64,000 bases of DNA. It comes from Pictodentalium vernedei (lineage: Eukaryota > Mollusca > Scaphopoda > Dentaliida > Dentaliidae). Location: NCBI GenBank assembly GCA_031216915.1, contig CM062294.1, forward strand, positions 391,831,217 to 391,895,216. Direction: 5' to 3'. This document shows, piece after piece, positions 22,961 to 35,484 of this stretch (position 1 is its first letter; each line of letters begins with the position of its first letter). The notes beneath the pieces are model-generated. The model was not told the origin of the DNA. It worked only from the letters and a program-made list of their open reading frames with translations, and did no database searches. The position numbers and the translations under genes are program-made.

Positions 22961-23959
22961 ACCTGTATTATATGTGATGTATTCCATGTTACTAAACATT
23001 CATACAAAAATTTATTCAAATCAGAACTTTCATACAGAAGTTCTGCACAAAAAACTGATTGCACTAATTTTGGTACAAAATGGCAGCTGGTGGCCATCCT
23101 GAATTTCGGATCACACCCAAAAACACTCGTTCTCATCCCACGGTGATAACAAAGGTACCCAAGAAGTTTCGTGAAGATCAGTTCATAAATACAGCCCCTA
23201 GCCCGAGCTGTATTGACATGTGTACTTACTGTGTGTAAGTAGCACTGAAAAAATCAAAGTTCATCTAATTTGCATAATTTATGCACAAGAAAAAAACTTG
23301 TAATATATGTGATGTATACCATGGTACTAAACATTCACACAAAAGATTATTCAAATCAGCGCTTTCATGTGGAAGTTCTGTGCAAAAATCTGATTGCACC
23401 TAATTTTGGACAAAATGGCTGCCATCAGCCATCTTGAATTTCGGACCGGACCCCCAAAACACACATTCTTGTCCCACCTTGATAACAAAGGTATCCAAGA
23501 AGTTTCGTAAAGATTGGTTCATAAATACGGCCTCTAGCCCGAGCCGTATTGGCATTTGCACTTACAGTGATGAAAGTAACACCAAATACACCAAAGTTAG
23601 TCTAATTTGCATAATTTAACTGCACGAGAAAATAACCTGTATTATATGTGATGTATCCCATGGTACTAAACATTCCTACACAAACATTTTCAAATCAGAG
23701 CTTTCATATGAAAGTTCTGAACAAAAGTATGATTGCACCTAATATTATACAAAATGGCTGCCATCTTGAATTTCACACCGGACCCCAAAACACTTGTTCT
23801 CGTCCCACGGTGATAACAAAGGTACCCATGAAGTTTCGTAAAAAACGGTTCATAAATACGGCCTCTAGCCCGAGCCGTATTGAACTGTTTATGGACAGAT
23901 GGACCGTCGCCGACTGGTCATGGCATAAGCTCAAATTTGTCTTACGTCAAAGTTGAGCT
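22961..23959 (+). repeat. Tandem-core element R5, 5'-truncated at DIRS-B
   Basis: Same family as R3. Three cores of about 330 bp, with 'actaaacattc' near 22990, 23320 and 23655, each with 'acaaaatggc' and 'ataacaaaggtaccca'. The tail stem-loop is at 23928-23959 (agctcaaatttgt / caaagttgagct). The head hairpin is missing because the element starts exactly at the DIRS-B terminus. The GACGG tract is degenerate (ggacagatggaccg). Confidence 0.7.
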
Positions 23960-24028
23960 AATAATGTAAAAAAAATTTAGTGAAGCCTTGTGAATTCTGA
24001 CATGTTATTAAATTATAAATAAAACAAG

Positions 24029-26334
24029 AGGCCCCATGGGGCCTGAAGTGCTCATCTTGTACAGAACACAATTTAAACAGAGTCCAAGAATGAGTCAACA
24101 TTAAGCAAGCCATCTCCATAGGCTACACTGTCAATCCTTGAGTCCCTCAGGAGTGACAAAAATAATCTAGGCGTCATGCCTTTTCTTTAGTTGATCATAA
24201 GTAAAATGTAGAGCTCCCCTATGAAGCCCCTTGATACAACCTATGTGGATTAATCTTAGTACCTCTAGAGGGTACTGAATTTATTTATTTATTGGTGTTT
24301 AAGGTCACATATTTATGCACAATGGCTAACCATGACCGTGACAGTTTTACGGGTGGAGGAAGCCGGAGTACCCGGAGAGAACCACCGAGCAACGACGAGC
24401 AGCTGCCAGCTCCCCAACATCGTAACTCCGCACTGCAGCACAGGCAGGGTTAGATTGGTTGAAGACATGCGTACCATCGATGTGCAGTACGCCTTAGTAC
24501 ACGGCGTCATCGTGCCCCCACATGGGCAATGGGGGTGAAGTGTCTTGCCCAAGGACACAACGCGGTTGCCGCAGGTGGGATTCGAACCGAGGACCTCTCG
24601 GCTTGCAGCCTGCACCTCTACCTACTGAGCCACCTTGCCCCTAGAGGGTACTGAATACAAAATTTTTAATTCTTCAGCAAAATGGCCAATTCCGGCTCCC
24701 ATAGAGAGCCCAAATATTAACCCAGGCTCTTGATTTGAACACAGTTAAATCTGACTTCCCTACAGACGTTGTGTACCGAATATGAAAGCATTCTGACCGT
24801 TGGATCTGAAGAAGAGAAATTGTAAAGAAATTTCTTTGAATTGCACTAAGTTCAAATTTGGGCTACCATAGCGAGCCCAAATATTGACCTATGGATCCGA
24901 TTTGAACAAACTTGAATCTGACCCCCCTAGAGATGTTGTTTACCAAATGTGAAAGCATTCTGACAAGTGAATCTGAAGAAGCAGATTTTTGAAGAAATTC
25001 CCTCATATTGTACTAAGTTAAATTTCATGTTCCCATATGGAGCCCAAATATTAACCTAGGCACTCGAATTGAACAACCTGGAATCTGACCCCCCTAGAGA
25101 TGTTGTATACCAAATATAAAAGCATTCCGACTGGTGGATCTGAAGAAGAAGAATTTTAAAGAAATTTTCTCATATTGCACTAAGTAAAAATTTGGGCTAC
25201 CATAGTGAGCCCAAATATATACCTAGGGATCTGATTTGAACAAACTTGAATCTGACCCCCATAGAGATGTTGCATACCAAATATCAAAGCATTCTGACTG
25301 ATGGATCTGAAGAAGAAGATTTTTTTAAATTACACTCCATATTGAACAAAGATAAAATTTGGGCTTCCATAGGAAGCCCAAATATTAACCTAGGGACTTG
25401 GTTTGAACAATCTAGAATCTGACCCTCATAACAATGATGTATACCAAATATTAAAAGATTCTGACTGGTGGTTCTGAAGAAGAAGATTTTTAAAGAATAT
25501 TCCCCATATTACCCTATGTTAAAACTTCGGGCTCCTGTAGAGAGCTTTAATATGAACCAATGAGCTTTATTTCAACAAACTTTTATCTGACCCCCCTATG
25601 AATGCTGTATACCAAATATCAAAAGATTCTGATGATTGGTTCTGGAGAAAGATTTTTTAAAATTTTTGCAAATATGCTGACTCAGCATTTTTTCGATGCC
25701 CATTACAGAACACCCTAACATAACCGATGGCAATTTTTTTTTTACCATTCAATTCTACTGGTCATAAGGATACTTCATACCAAATAAAAGCTCTCTGTTC
25801 CGTGGGGTTTGGAAAATATGGGCGTTTGAAAATATTTCTAATTTTAGCTCCCAGGGTTCCTATGGGGCTGCGGGAATTTTTTTTTTTGCATGGGTCAAGT
25901 ACTTATGACCCAAAACTACCACAAACCAAATCTGGTTCATACCGGACCATCGGTTCAGAAAATAGAAATTTTGGGCGGAGCCAAAAATCTTACCCCTCCT
26001 ATTACAAAGCCAAATATTACTTCACGAACTTCGTTTGAACAAACTTGATTCTACACCTCATATGGAAGCTCCATAGCAAATATCAAGTCATTGTACACAC
26101 TGGTTCTTGAGAAGATTTTAAAAATATTTTGGAGCATTTTCACCCACTCCCTCCCTATGGGGCTGGGCATGCGGAGTTGAACAAAAATGAAATGCCCCTT
26201 TGGGACCATCACTCACACAAACTTTCACTTGAATTGGCCCAGTGGCTTTGGAGGAGAAGACCAAAACATGGCGTTGACGGACGACGGACGGGAAGCGATG
26301 GGATTAGCTCAGCTTGACTTTGTCAAGATGAGCT
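24029..26334 (+). repeat. Tandem-core element R6 (head aggccccatggggcct), split by a SINE
   Basis: Perfect 16 bp head palindrome at 24029-24044. Core monomers of about 167 bp ('gaaagcattctgac' near 24780, 24947, 25115, 25280 and later variants), each with a gggc...gcccaaatatt dyad. A 3' unique part contains 'accggaccatcggttcag'; then GACGGACGACGGACGGG and the tail stem-loop 26306-26334 (agctcagcttgact / gtcaagatgagct). R9 at 33866-35484 is a closely similar full-length copy lacking the SINE. Non-coding. Confidence 0.75.
24281..24640 (-). repeat. tRNA-derived SINE with target-site duplication
   Basis: On the minus strand the 5' head reads tggctcagtaggtagaggt (pol III A box) followed about 35 nt later by ggttcgaatccc (B box), i.e. 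a tRNA-like promoter. A tRNA-unrelated body and an (aata)n-type tail follow. Flanked by the 15 bp duplication tagagggtactgaat (24266-24280 and 24642-24656). The paralogous element R9 carries the same site uninterrupted near 34118-34133. Mobilised in trans by a LINE; partner not identified. Confidence 0.85.
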
Positions 26335-26616
26335 AAAAAAATGTTTCATGAGAGAACGCATTTTGAAATGAATGTTCTTATCAATTTATATTCAGTTTGA
26401 AGAAATTGTACTGGGAATCATGTGAGTCACCAGTGAATTGGTTGGTGCCTGTGAAGCATGCAAATTTTGCCCATCAATGACCATGACAGTCTGCTTATTT
26501 GCAGGCTTTGGCAGTTTTTTATTTTGGAGGCGATTTGTTGCTCTTGTGTGCCACTGCACCTGTACTTTTTGCAAGCACAGAAAAGCATGCCTCAGTTCCA
26601 ACTTGCGGGCGATTAA

Positions 26617-26760
26617 CCCTTACATAATGAACTGGTTGCATCCACAGTATAATATCCAAATTGTGCTATAGAAAAAAATTGAACAAAATCATATCAAGTG
26701 ATCCCCTCATTGGAATGGGCTCATCGAGAAATTTTGATATCATGCGCTTTCTGTAAAGGG
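26617..26760. repeat. piggyBac-like MITE, diverged
   Basis: Begins CCCTTACATAATG, ends CTGTAAAGGG, with TTAA at 26613-26616 and 26761-26764. The interior retains 'cattggaatgggctc', which matches the dyad centre in the copies at 10127 and 27101. Confidence 0.65.
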
Positions 26761-26895
26761 TTAAAGTCTATTTGTGGAAAATAGGCCAAATAATACAATG
26801 TGTGCATGAAAATGTCATCAACACAACATGAATTATGCCAGGACTCAACAACAGTGAGCTTCACTTCAAATGTTAGCGAGCAGTATACATACAGG

Positions 26896-27055
26896 TTATC
26901 ATGATAATGTGCATGTCCTGTGATTTATATCATATTTGAGGTGGTGTCCAGAATGGGATCTCAACGAGCCAGCTTTGCCGGCGAGTTGTGATCCCATTTT
27001 TGGACACCAGCGAGAATCTGTTACAAATCACAGGACATGCACATTATCATGATAA
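26896..27055. repeat. Foldback MITE with 31 bp perfect terminal inverted repeats
   Basis: ttatcatgataatgtgcatg followed by tcctgtgattt at the left is exactly complemented at the right end. A second inner inverted repeat (ggtgtcca...gggatc / gatccca...tggacacc) surrounds a short loop with ccagctttgccgg. 160 bp, no coding capacity. Confidence 0.75.
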
Positions 27056-27100
27056 TTCATTTATCTAACAATTCTGTCACATAAACAGATTAAATTTTAA

Positions 27101-27335
27101 CCCTTTACCAAACGTAACAGTCAAAACCAGCCAATGCTATTCTCAAAAAACCGCCAATTAATTTCCATTATTTTTTAATTTTTTGGCTCAAAAACATAGG
27201 ATATGACCCCTCTTTGGAACGAGCTCGTTCCAATGAGTGGTCATAACCTATGTTTTTGAAACAAAAAATAAAAAAAATTAGTTATTCAAGAATTTTTGTT
27301 GCAAGTGCCGTCTGCTTTTCATGTTAGGTAAAGGG
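27101..27335. repeat. piggyBac-like MITE with central palindrome
   Basis: Termini CCCTTTACCAAACG and AGGTAAAGGG, TTAA duplicated at 27097-27100 and 27336-27339. The whole element is an imperfect palindrome centred on ggaacgagctcgttcc, so it folds on itself over about 235 bp. Best-preserved copy of the family in the window. Confidence 0.8.
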
Positions 27336-27611
27336 TTAAATTACTTTTAAACATTTTGGGGACATAATGTTTGGTCGATCACTGAAACGCACACAGAATG
27401 TATCCATGCGCCTGTTATGACAGCCCATAGCGCAACCGGAAACGAGTCGTCTATGTGATACGGAATCAGAATGAGTCTTCTATATGATACGGAATCGGAA
27501 CACATTATGTGATACAAACCGTTTCTTGTAGTTTTCAGGCCAAAATTTATATGATTGTTAGATAAGGTGTTGGCTCCCATTTTCAAAATGGAAAGTCAGA
27601 ACTACAACTCA

Positions 27612-28429
<818 letters not shown>

Positions 28430-28580
28430 TGTTATAACTCCCAATCTTTCAAAATGCATTTTGGAAATAATTGCCTAAACTGGAGTTATCGGTTGGAAAC
28501 CAATTGTTGACGGACGGACGGACGGATGGACAGACAGATGGATGGACAGATAGACCATTTACATAATATCACCATTTTTA
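28430..28580 (+). repeat. Tandem-core element R7 (3' end only)
   Basis: A monomer-like segment ('cttcaaaatgcatttt'-related, also present at 37430-37450 and 37560) is followed by GACGGACGGACGGACGG and GGATGGACAG tracts, then a small stem-loop ccatttttacaaatgg (about 28572-28587). It abuts the head of R8. Confidence 0.45.
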
Positions 28581-29080
28581 CAAATGGGTGTATAAATGAA
28601 AGTGTCAATGACACTGTAGCTCAACTTAAGACATGTACATGTATAGTATGAGACACAGCAATGACAAACATCTAGGTAATGACCTGATAACAAAGGTACA
28701 TAAAAAGTATTGTAACAGTATGTGCATAAATACTGACCGTAGCCTGTAACAAATGTATAGGTAAAGTATTGTAAAGGGGGGGGGGGGGGGGGTGACAGTC
28801 AGATGCTAAACTAGAGAAGAAATCTTGGCGTCCCTGAGTGGGTCTGACTAAACCCCAAAATATTTGCTTCATAGCACAGTGATAACAAAGGCACCCCAAA
28901 ACACACTCGTTCCTGTCCCAAGGTAAAAACAAAGGTACCCAAGAAGTTTCGTGAAGATCATTTCATAAATACGAGCTGTATAGAAGTTGTGACAAAAAAC
29001 TGATTGGATCTGATTTTGGTACAAAATGGCCACTGGCAGCCATCTTGAATTTTGGACCGCACCCAGAAACACTCGTTCTC

Positions 29081-31714
29081 GAAAGACATCTCGAACCCTA
29101 CTTGACCCTATAATTGTTAGTGACACAGTTACGATAGCTCACTCGGGCACGCTGGAATTAGGTTTATCCGACCATCTCGCAGTATATACTCATGTAGTTT
29201 GTGCACACCCTATTCAATCAACTGTCACCCGGGAGGTCTGGAATTATAAAAAAGGTGATTTCATAAAATTGAATAACCTTATAAACGAGACAGAATGGGA
29301 GAAACTAATATTCAGTGAGGAGAACATTAATGATGCTCTGTCAAACTTTGTTTCTACGTTTTTGGAACTTGCAGAAAAATGTATTCCACATACAAAAGTT
29401 ATAATTAGGAAGTCTGATAAGCCGTGGTTTGATAGCACTATTAGAAGTACTATTCGTCTTCGTGATCGACTGCGTAAATTAGCTCTGAAAAGCAATAACC
29501 CAAACACATGGGCGAAATATAAAACTACCCGAAACAAAGTTAACAATATGAAAAAATTTGCCAAGGAACAATACTTAGAAAAAAATAGATACCTCAATAT
29601 CAGAAAACAACGACCAACGGCAATTTTGGCATATTGTTAAGATGTTTCAAAACAACTTTGCTTCCGATCCAGGAATACCGACGCTGAAAACTGATTCAGG
29701 TAACACACTTTTTGAAACCGACTATGAAAAAGCTAATATTTTAAACGAAGCATTTATTCAAAATAGTATGCTGAACTCGAATAGCAAACAACTACCCCCC
29801 TTCAAACGCAAATGTTCGAAATCATTTAGCAAAATTTCTTTTACTCAGGAAGACATTATTCAGATTATCAATTCTCTTAAAACTAACAAAAGCAGCGGCC
29901 ATGATGGTATTGGACATAGAATGTTAAAGGAAACTAAATTTAGTGTAAGCAGACCTTTATTTCTGCTTTATTCTAAATCACTGGAGTTGTCGGAATTTCC
30001 TCTGGAGTGGAAATGTGCTGATGTGATCCCTCTTTATAAAAAAGGTGATCGTCAAGACCCCCAAAATTATCGACCTATCTCTTTATTGTGTTGTGTTGGT
30101 AAAATAATGGAGCGGGTTGTTTTTAAGGAAGTCTATAAATATTTTAAAGGCAACAATCTATTTTATATATTACAGTCAGGCTTCCTTCCAAACAACAGCA
30201 CCGTTTACCAATTACTAGAGATCTATCATAACCTTTGTGACGCAGAGGATAAAAACATATATATATGTGGTGTCTTTCGTGATATTTCAAAGGCATTTGA
30301 TAGAGTATGGCACGTAGGAATCATATATAAATTAAAACAGTACGGTATCTCGGGTCCTTTGCTCCGCTGGTTTCACAGCTATCTAAAAGACAGAAAACAG
30401 AGGGTAAAAATAAATGGTTACAATTCCAACTATAAGAAAGTCAATGCTGGAGTTCCACAGGGGTCGGTCCTAGGCCCGTTCCTGTTTCTTATATATATCA
30501 ATGACATCGTCGACAAAATTGATTCGGTTACTTGCATGTTTGCCGATGACACGTGTCTGACAGAATCGTCCAATGACCCATGTAACGTCGAAGCAAAAAT
30601 GAACGAGGAACTCATAAAAGTAAACGAATGGGCTAACACATGGCTTGTTTCGTTTAATGCAAAAAAGACGAAAGCAATCCTATTCACACTTAAGAAAAAT
30701 ATCTCGTCATTAAATATTCTGTTTAATGGCGAAACAATTGATTTTTGTAATTCTCACAAACATTTGGGTTTGACCTTAGAATCAAACCTGTCTTGGTCAG
30801 ATCACATTGATAACATTTGTAAAAAGACTTGCTCGAGATTGTCCCAACTTAGAAAATTGAAGTATACTTTTAACAGAAAAATTCTTGAAAAAATATATCA
30901 TGCATTCATATTACCGATTTTGGAATATGGTAGTTCTGTGTGGAGCGGTGCTCCTCAGTATCAATTAAATCGTATTGAAGATATTCACTACGAGGCAGCC
31001 CGAATAGTGAGCGGGTTGACAAGATCTGTCCCACGGGATCGACTTTTGTTGGAAGTTGGTTGGACTAGTCTGGAAAACAGGCGCCATGTTCACAAAATGT
31101 GTAACTTTTACAAAATCCTCACTGGGAATGCTCCGAACTTCCTCCACGAACTTTTACCATCTCGTGTCGCCGACATATCCCAATACAATTTACGAAACGC
31201 ATCTAATTTTGTCCCTTATTTCTGTCGAACGGAACTGTTCAAACGATCATTTTTCCCTTCGTGTATTGAAGTGTGGAATACCCTACCGGAGGTTGTTCGA
31301 AACAGTCGGTCACTTGGGGAATTCAAAAAGTCCATCTCACCACCCTTGTGTAAGCCTCCAACATATTTTTCAACCGGTATAAGGAAATACAATATTATTC
31401 ACTCAAAATTACGAACTGGATGTAGTGACCTTAATGGTGACAAATTCCGCAACTACATCTCAGATTCTCCATTTTGCTTATGTAACGATGGCGTTGAGGA
31501 TGCAGAACATTATTTCTTCCTGTGTTCTTTAAATTCTGATATTCGCTGTATCCTCATAGATGATTTGTCGAAACTTACGCCCAACTGGAATTCATTGGAT
31601 TTAATTTTATATGGAAACCCGTCATTACCCGAAAGCAGCCATGTATCAGTTTTCTTATCTGTTCAAAAATTTATTCGTGACTCGCATAGATTTGATGTAC
31701 AGTTGCTGAATTAG
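29081..31714 (+). pseudogene. LINE ORF2: endonuclease end, reverse transcriptase, C-terminal Cys motif
   Basis: Upstream frame (to 29640): LSDHLAVYTHV, then a linker with KPWFDSTIRSTIRLRDRLRK. A single frameshift near 29595 moves into the 690-codon frame ending at 31714. RT motifs: SSGHDGIGHRMLKE, NYRPISLLCCVGKIMERVV, FRDISKAFDRVWH (about residues 212-224), AGVPQGSVLGPFLF (269-282), CMFADDTCL (298-306), HKHLGLTLESNLSWSDHI. The C-terminus has FCLCNDGVEDAEHYFFLC, a Cys-His motif common in CR1/Jockey-like ORF2. No RNase H. The RT domain itself is unbroken. Exact clade needs a tree. Confidence 0.9.
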
Positions 31715-31924
31715 CTGCGCCTCTCAGCAAGTCTGAGTGTCCCAAGGTTACACAGGTGATCTAACTTCCACTGTGCGTGTCCTCTCGCAGTGGGACCTGA
31801 CAATCAATCTGTGTTAGGACAAAACGGTGGATGTCAGGTTAGTACGGACGAGGAATGAGCACGCAAAAATGTTCTGTGAACGTTCCTTAGCGGCATTAAA
31901 CTAAATTTAGAATTGAATAAATTG

Positions 31925-32115
31925 TGGGGGGGGGGGGGGGGGGGGGGGTCATCATCACTGGAATTTCTGTTGTATACTGTTGTTTTTTTTTTGTTTTTTT
32001 GTTTTTTTTGTTTTGTTTATTTTTTTTTTTTTTTTTGTTTGTCTTCTTTGATTTCAATCTGCTTTTATCCGTCTCTCTCTCTCTATTCTCTCTTTCTTTA
32101 TTTCTCTCTCTCTCT
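31925..32115 (+). repeat. Simple-sequence tracts in the LINE 3' UTR
   Basis: A run of about 24 G (31925-31949), then T-rich tttttgtttttt-type sequence and (ct)n tracts to about 32115. The apparent frames here are artefacts of low complexity. Confidence 0.8.
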
Positions 32116-33629
32116 TTTGAGTTAACTTCTTTTGTGTATAATGTTTACATATTGTTATATTTTGTTCTGCCTTTTGTAATCTATTAGTCTTTGTACAGGA
32201 GCGGAGGGTTTTCTAAGTGGTCAGCACTTGTCCTCCAATCCTGATTTGCATTGTTGAATGGCAAATAAAAATATGTTTAATCACACTCGTTCTCATCCCA
32301 AGGTGATAACAAAGGTACCCCAGATGTTTCGTGAAGATCTGTTGATAAATACAGCCTCTAGCCCGAGCCGTATTGACATGTGCACTTACAGTGTATAAGT
32401 AGCACTGAATAAATCAAAGTTCATCTAATTTGCATAATTTCTGCACGAGAAAAAAACCCGTACTATGTGATGTATTCCATGTTACCAAACATTCATACAA
32501 AAATTTATTCAAATCAGAACTTTCATACAGAAGTTCTGTGCAAGACTGAACTGATTGCACTAATTCTGGTACAAAATGGCTGCTGGTGGCCATGTTGAAT
32601 TTCGGACCACACCCAAAAACACTCGTTCTCATCCCACTGTGATAACAAAGGTACCCAAGAAGTTTCGTGAATATCGGTTCATAAATACGGCTTCTAGCCT
32701 GAGACGTATAGAAGTTGTGTACATAAAACTGATTAGACCTAATTTCGGTACAAAATGGTCACTGGCAGCCATCTTGAATTTTCGACCGCACCCAGAAACA
32801 CTCGTTCTCGTCCCAAGGTGATAACAAAGGTACCCAAGACGTTTCGTGAAGATTCGTTCATAAATACAGACTCTAGCCCGAGCCGTATTGACATTTGTAC
32901 TTACTGTGTGTAAGTAGCACTGAAAAAATCAAAGTTCATCTAATTTGCATAATTTCTGCACGAGAAAAAAAGTCGTATTATATGTGATGTATCCCATGGT
33001 ACTAAACATTCACACAAAAAATTATTCAAATCAGCGCTTTCATACGGAAGTTTTGTGCGAAAATCTGATTGAACCTAATTTTGTACAAAATGGCTGCCAT
33101 CGGCCATCTTGAATTTTGAACCAGACCCCAAAACACTTGTTCTTGTCCCACGGTGATACCAAAGGTACCCAAGAAGTTTCATAAAGATCGGTTCATAAAT
33201 ACAGCCTCTAGCCCGAGCCGTATTGGCATTTGCACTTACAGTGCTGAAAGTAACACTAAATACATGAAAGTTAGTCTAATTTGCATAATTTACGCACGAG
33301 AAAAAAACCCGTATTATATGTGATGTATCCCATGGTACTAAACATTCATACAAAAAATTATTCAAATCAGCATTTGCAGATGGAAGTTCTGCGCAAAAAT
33401 CTGATTGCACCAAATTTTGTACAAAATGGCTGTCAGCGGCCAACTTGAATTTTGGATCGGACCCCAAAACACTCGTTCTCGTCCCACGGTCATAACAAAG
33501 GTGCCCAAGAAGTTTCGTAAAGATCAGTTCATAAATACGGCCTCTAGCCCGAGCCGTATTGAATTGTTGACGGACAGACGGACATGGCATAAGCTCAAAC
33601 TTGGCTTCGCCAAAGTTGAGCTAAAAAGT

Positions 33630-33865
33630 AATATCAAATTTGAAGAGAATCGTATAATTAGAACTGGATTTATCTGCTAGATAACATGGGGAGGAGAGAG
33701 AGGTGGATTGACTCCACCTATCTCCCCATAAGTTTTGGAGACAGCATCAAAGTCCCACACTCCCATTTCCTTCCAATCTATATTACTTTTGTAAAACAAC
33801 AGGATAATGTTGTAGAAGGCATTTCTTTATATTTCAAACTGTGAAGCTCAGGTAATGAGAGCAAG
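33630..33865. other. Short spacer, nothing recognised
   Basis: Contains a local inverted repeat ggtggattgactccacc and flanking gggga/tcccc near 33690-33728. No coding frame. Confidence 0.4.
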
Positions 33866-35484
33866 AGGCTCCACGGGGCCTGTAGCACTCATCTGGAGCA
33901 GAACACAATATAAACAGAGTCAAGAATGAGTACATTAAGCAAGCCATCTCCATAGGCTACACTGTCAATCCTTGAGTCCCTCAGGAGTGACAAAAATAAT
34001 CTGGGCATCATGCCTTTTCTTCATTTTATTTCTTCATTTGATCATAAAGTAAAATGTAGAGCACCCATATGAAACCCCTTGACACAACCTATGTGGATTA
34101 ATCTTAGTTACACACCTCTAGAGGGTACTGAATACAAAACTTTTAATTCTTCAGCAAAATTTGAGCTACCATAGCGAGCCCAAATATTAACCTATGGATA
34201 AGATTTGACCAAACTTGAATCTGCCCCCCCCCCCCCCCCCCCCCCCCACCCCCCAGAGATATTGTATACCAAATATGAAAGCATTCTGACTAGTGGATCT
34301 GAAGAAGATTTTTGAAGAAATTCCCTTATATTGTACCAAGTTAAATTTCAGGTTCCCATATAGAGCCCAAATATTAACCCAGGCACTCGAATTGAACAAA
34401 CTTGAATCTGACCCCCCTAGAGATGTTGCATACCAAATATAAAAGCATTCTGACTGGTGGATCTGAAGAAGAAGATTTTTTTTAAATTACCCCTATATTG
34501 AACACAGTCAAGATTTGGGCTTCTGTAGGAAGCCCAAATATTAACCTAGGAACTTGGTTTGAACAATCTTGAATCTGACCCTCATAACAATGATGCATAT
34601 CAAACATTAAAAAATTCTGACTGGTGGTTCTGAAGAAGAAGATATTTAAAGAATATTCCCCATATTACCCTATGTTAGAAATTCGGGCTCCTGTAGTGAG
34701 CCCAAATATGAACCAATGAGCTTTATTTCAACAAACTTGTATCTGATCCCCCTATGAATGCTGTATACCAAATATCAAAAGATTCTGATGATTGGTTCTG
34801 GAGAAAAGACTTTTTAAAAAATTTTTGCAAATATGCTGACTCAGCATTTTTTCGATGCCCATTACAGAACACCCTAACATAACCGATGGCAATTTTTTGT
34901 TACCATTCAATTCTACTAGTCCTAAGGATATTTCATACCAAATAACAGCTCTCTGTTCCGTGTGGTTTGGGAAATATGGGTACTTGAAAATATTTCTATT
35001 TTTAGCTCCCAGGGTTCTCATGGGGATGCAAGAATTTTTTTTGCATGGGTCAAGTACTTATGACTCAATAATACCACAAACCAAATTTGGTTCATACCGG
35101 ACCATCGGTTCAGAAAATAGAAATTTTAGACGGGGCCAAAAATCTTACCCCTCCCATTACAAAGCCAAATATTGCTTCACGAACTTCGTTTGAACAAACT
35201 TGATTCTACACTTAAAAGGAAGCTCCACAGCAAATATCAAGTCATTGTACACACTGGTTCTTGAGAAGAAGATTTTAAAAATATTTTGGAGCATTTTCCC
35301 CCATTCCCTCCCTATGGGGCTGGGAATTTTGAGTTGAACAAAAATGCAATGCTCCTTTGGGACCAACACTCAAACAAACTTTCACTTGAATTGGCCCCGT
35401 GGCTTTGGAGGAGAAGACCAAAACATGGTGTTGAGGGACAGAGAGCGATGAGATTAGCTCAGCTTGACTTTGTCAAGATGAGCT
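33866..35484 (+). repeat. Tandem-core element R9 (R6 family)
   Basis: Head aggctccacggggcct (33866-33881, imperfect palindrome), cores with 'gaaagcattctgac' and 'gaagaagattttt', the same 3' unique block as R6 ('accggaccatcggttcag'), and the tail stem-loop 35456-35484. The GACGG tract is nearly lost. A 25 C-run at about 34207-34232 lies in the core. It carries the uninterrupted site corresponding to the SINE insertion in R6 (near 34118-34133). Confidence 0.75.

Larger units (their letters stand above)
29081..32282 (+). mobile_element. CR1/Jockey-type LINE, 5'-truncated, with 12 bp target-site duplication
   Basis: Flanked by ACACTCGTTCTC at 29069-29080 and 32283-32294, lying inside an R8 core monomer. 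The element starts within the endonuclease domain (LSDHLAVYTHV is its end) and continues through RT to a 3' UTR with a G-run, T-rich and CT-rich tracts, ending caaataaaaatatgttt. 5' truncation plus a target-site duplication is the signature of target-primed reverse transcription. The mostly open ORF suggests a fairly recent insertion. Confidence 0.9.
28601..33622 (+). repeat. Tandem-core element R8, opened by a LINE
   Basis: Head palindrome agtgtcaatgacact at 28601-28615, identical to R3. Cores of the R3 family occur before 29080 and from 32283 to 33560. A short gacggacagacggac tract and the tail stem-loop at 33592-33622 (agctcaaacttggct / ccaaagttgagct) close the element. The LINE at 29081-32282 lies in the middle with a target-site duplication. 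A run of about 18 G at 28778-28792 marks a locally unstable site. Confidence 0.75.

Noticed and set aside
24313-24615. 100-residue minus-strand protein, with a relative at 49050-49332.
   Set aside because: Both fall entirely inside copies of the tRNA-derived SINE; similarity is repeat identity, not protein conservation.
26392-26671. Possible exon or transposase fragment on either strand (69 and 77 residues, with a ttatttgcag acceptor-like site).
   Set aside because: No recognisable family, no matching donor with coding periodicity, and the right part runs into a piggyBac-like MITE.
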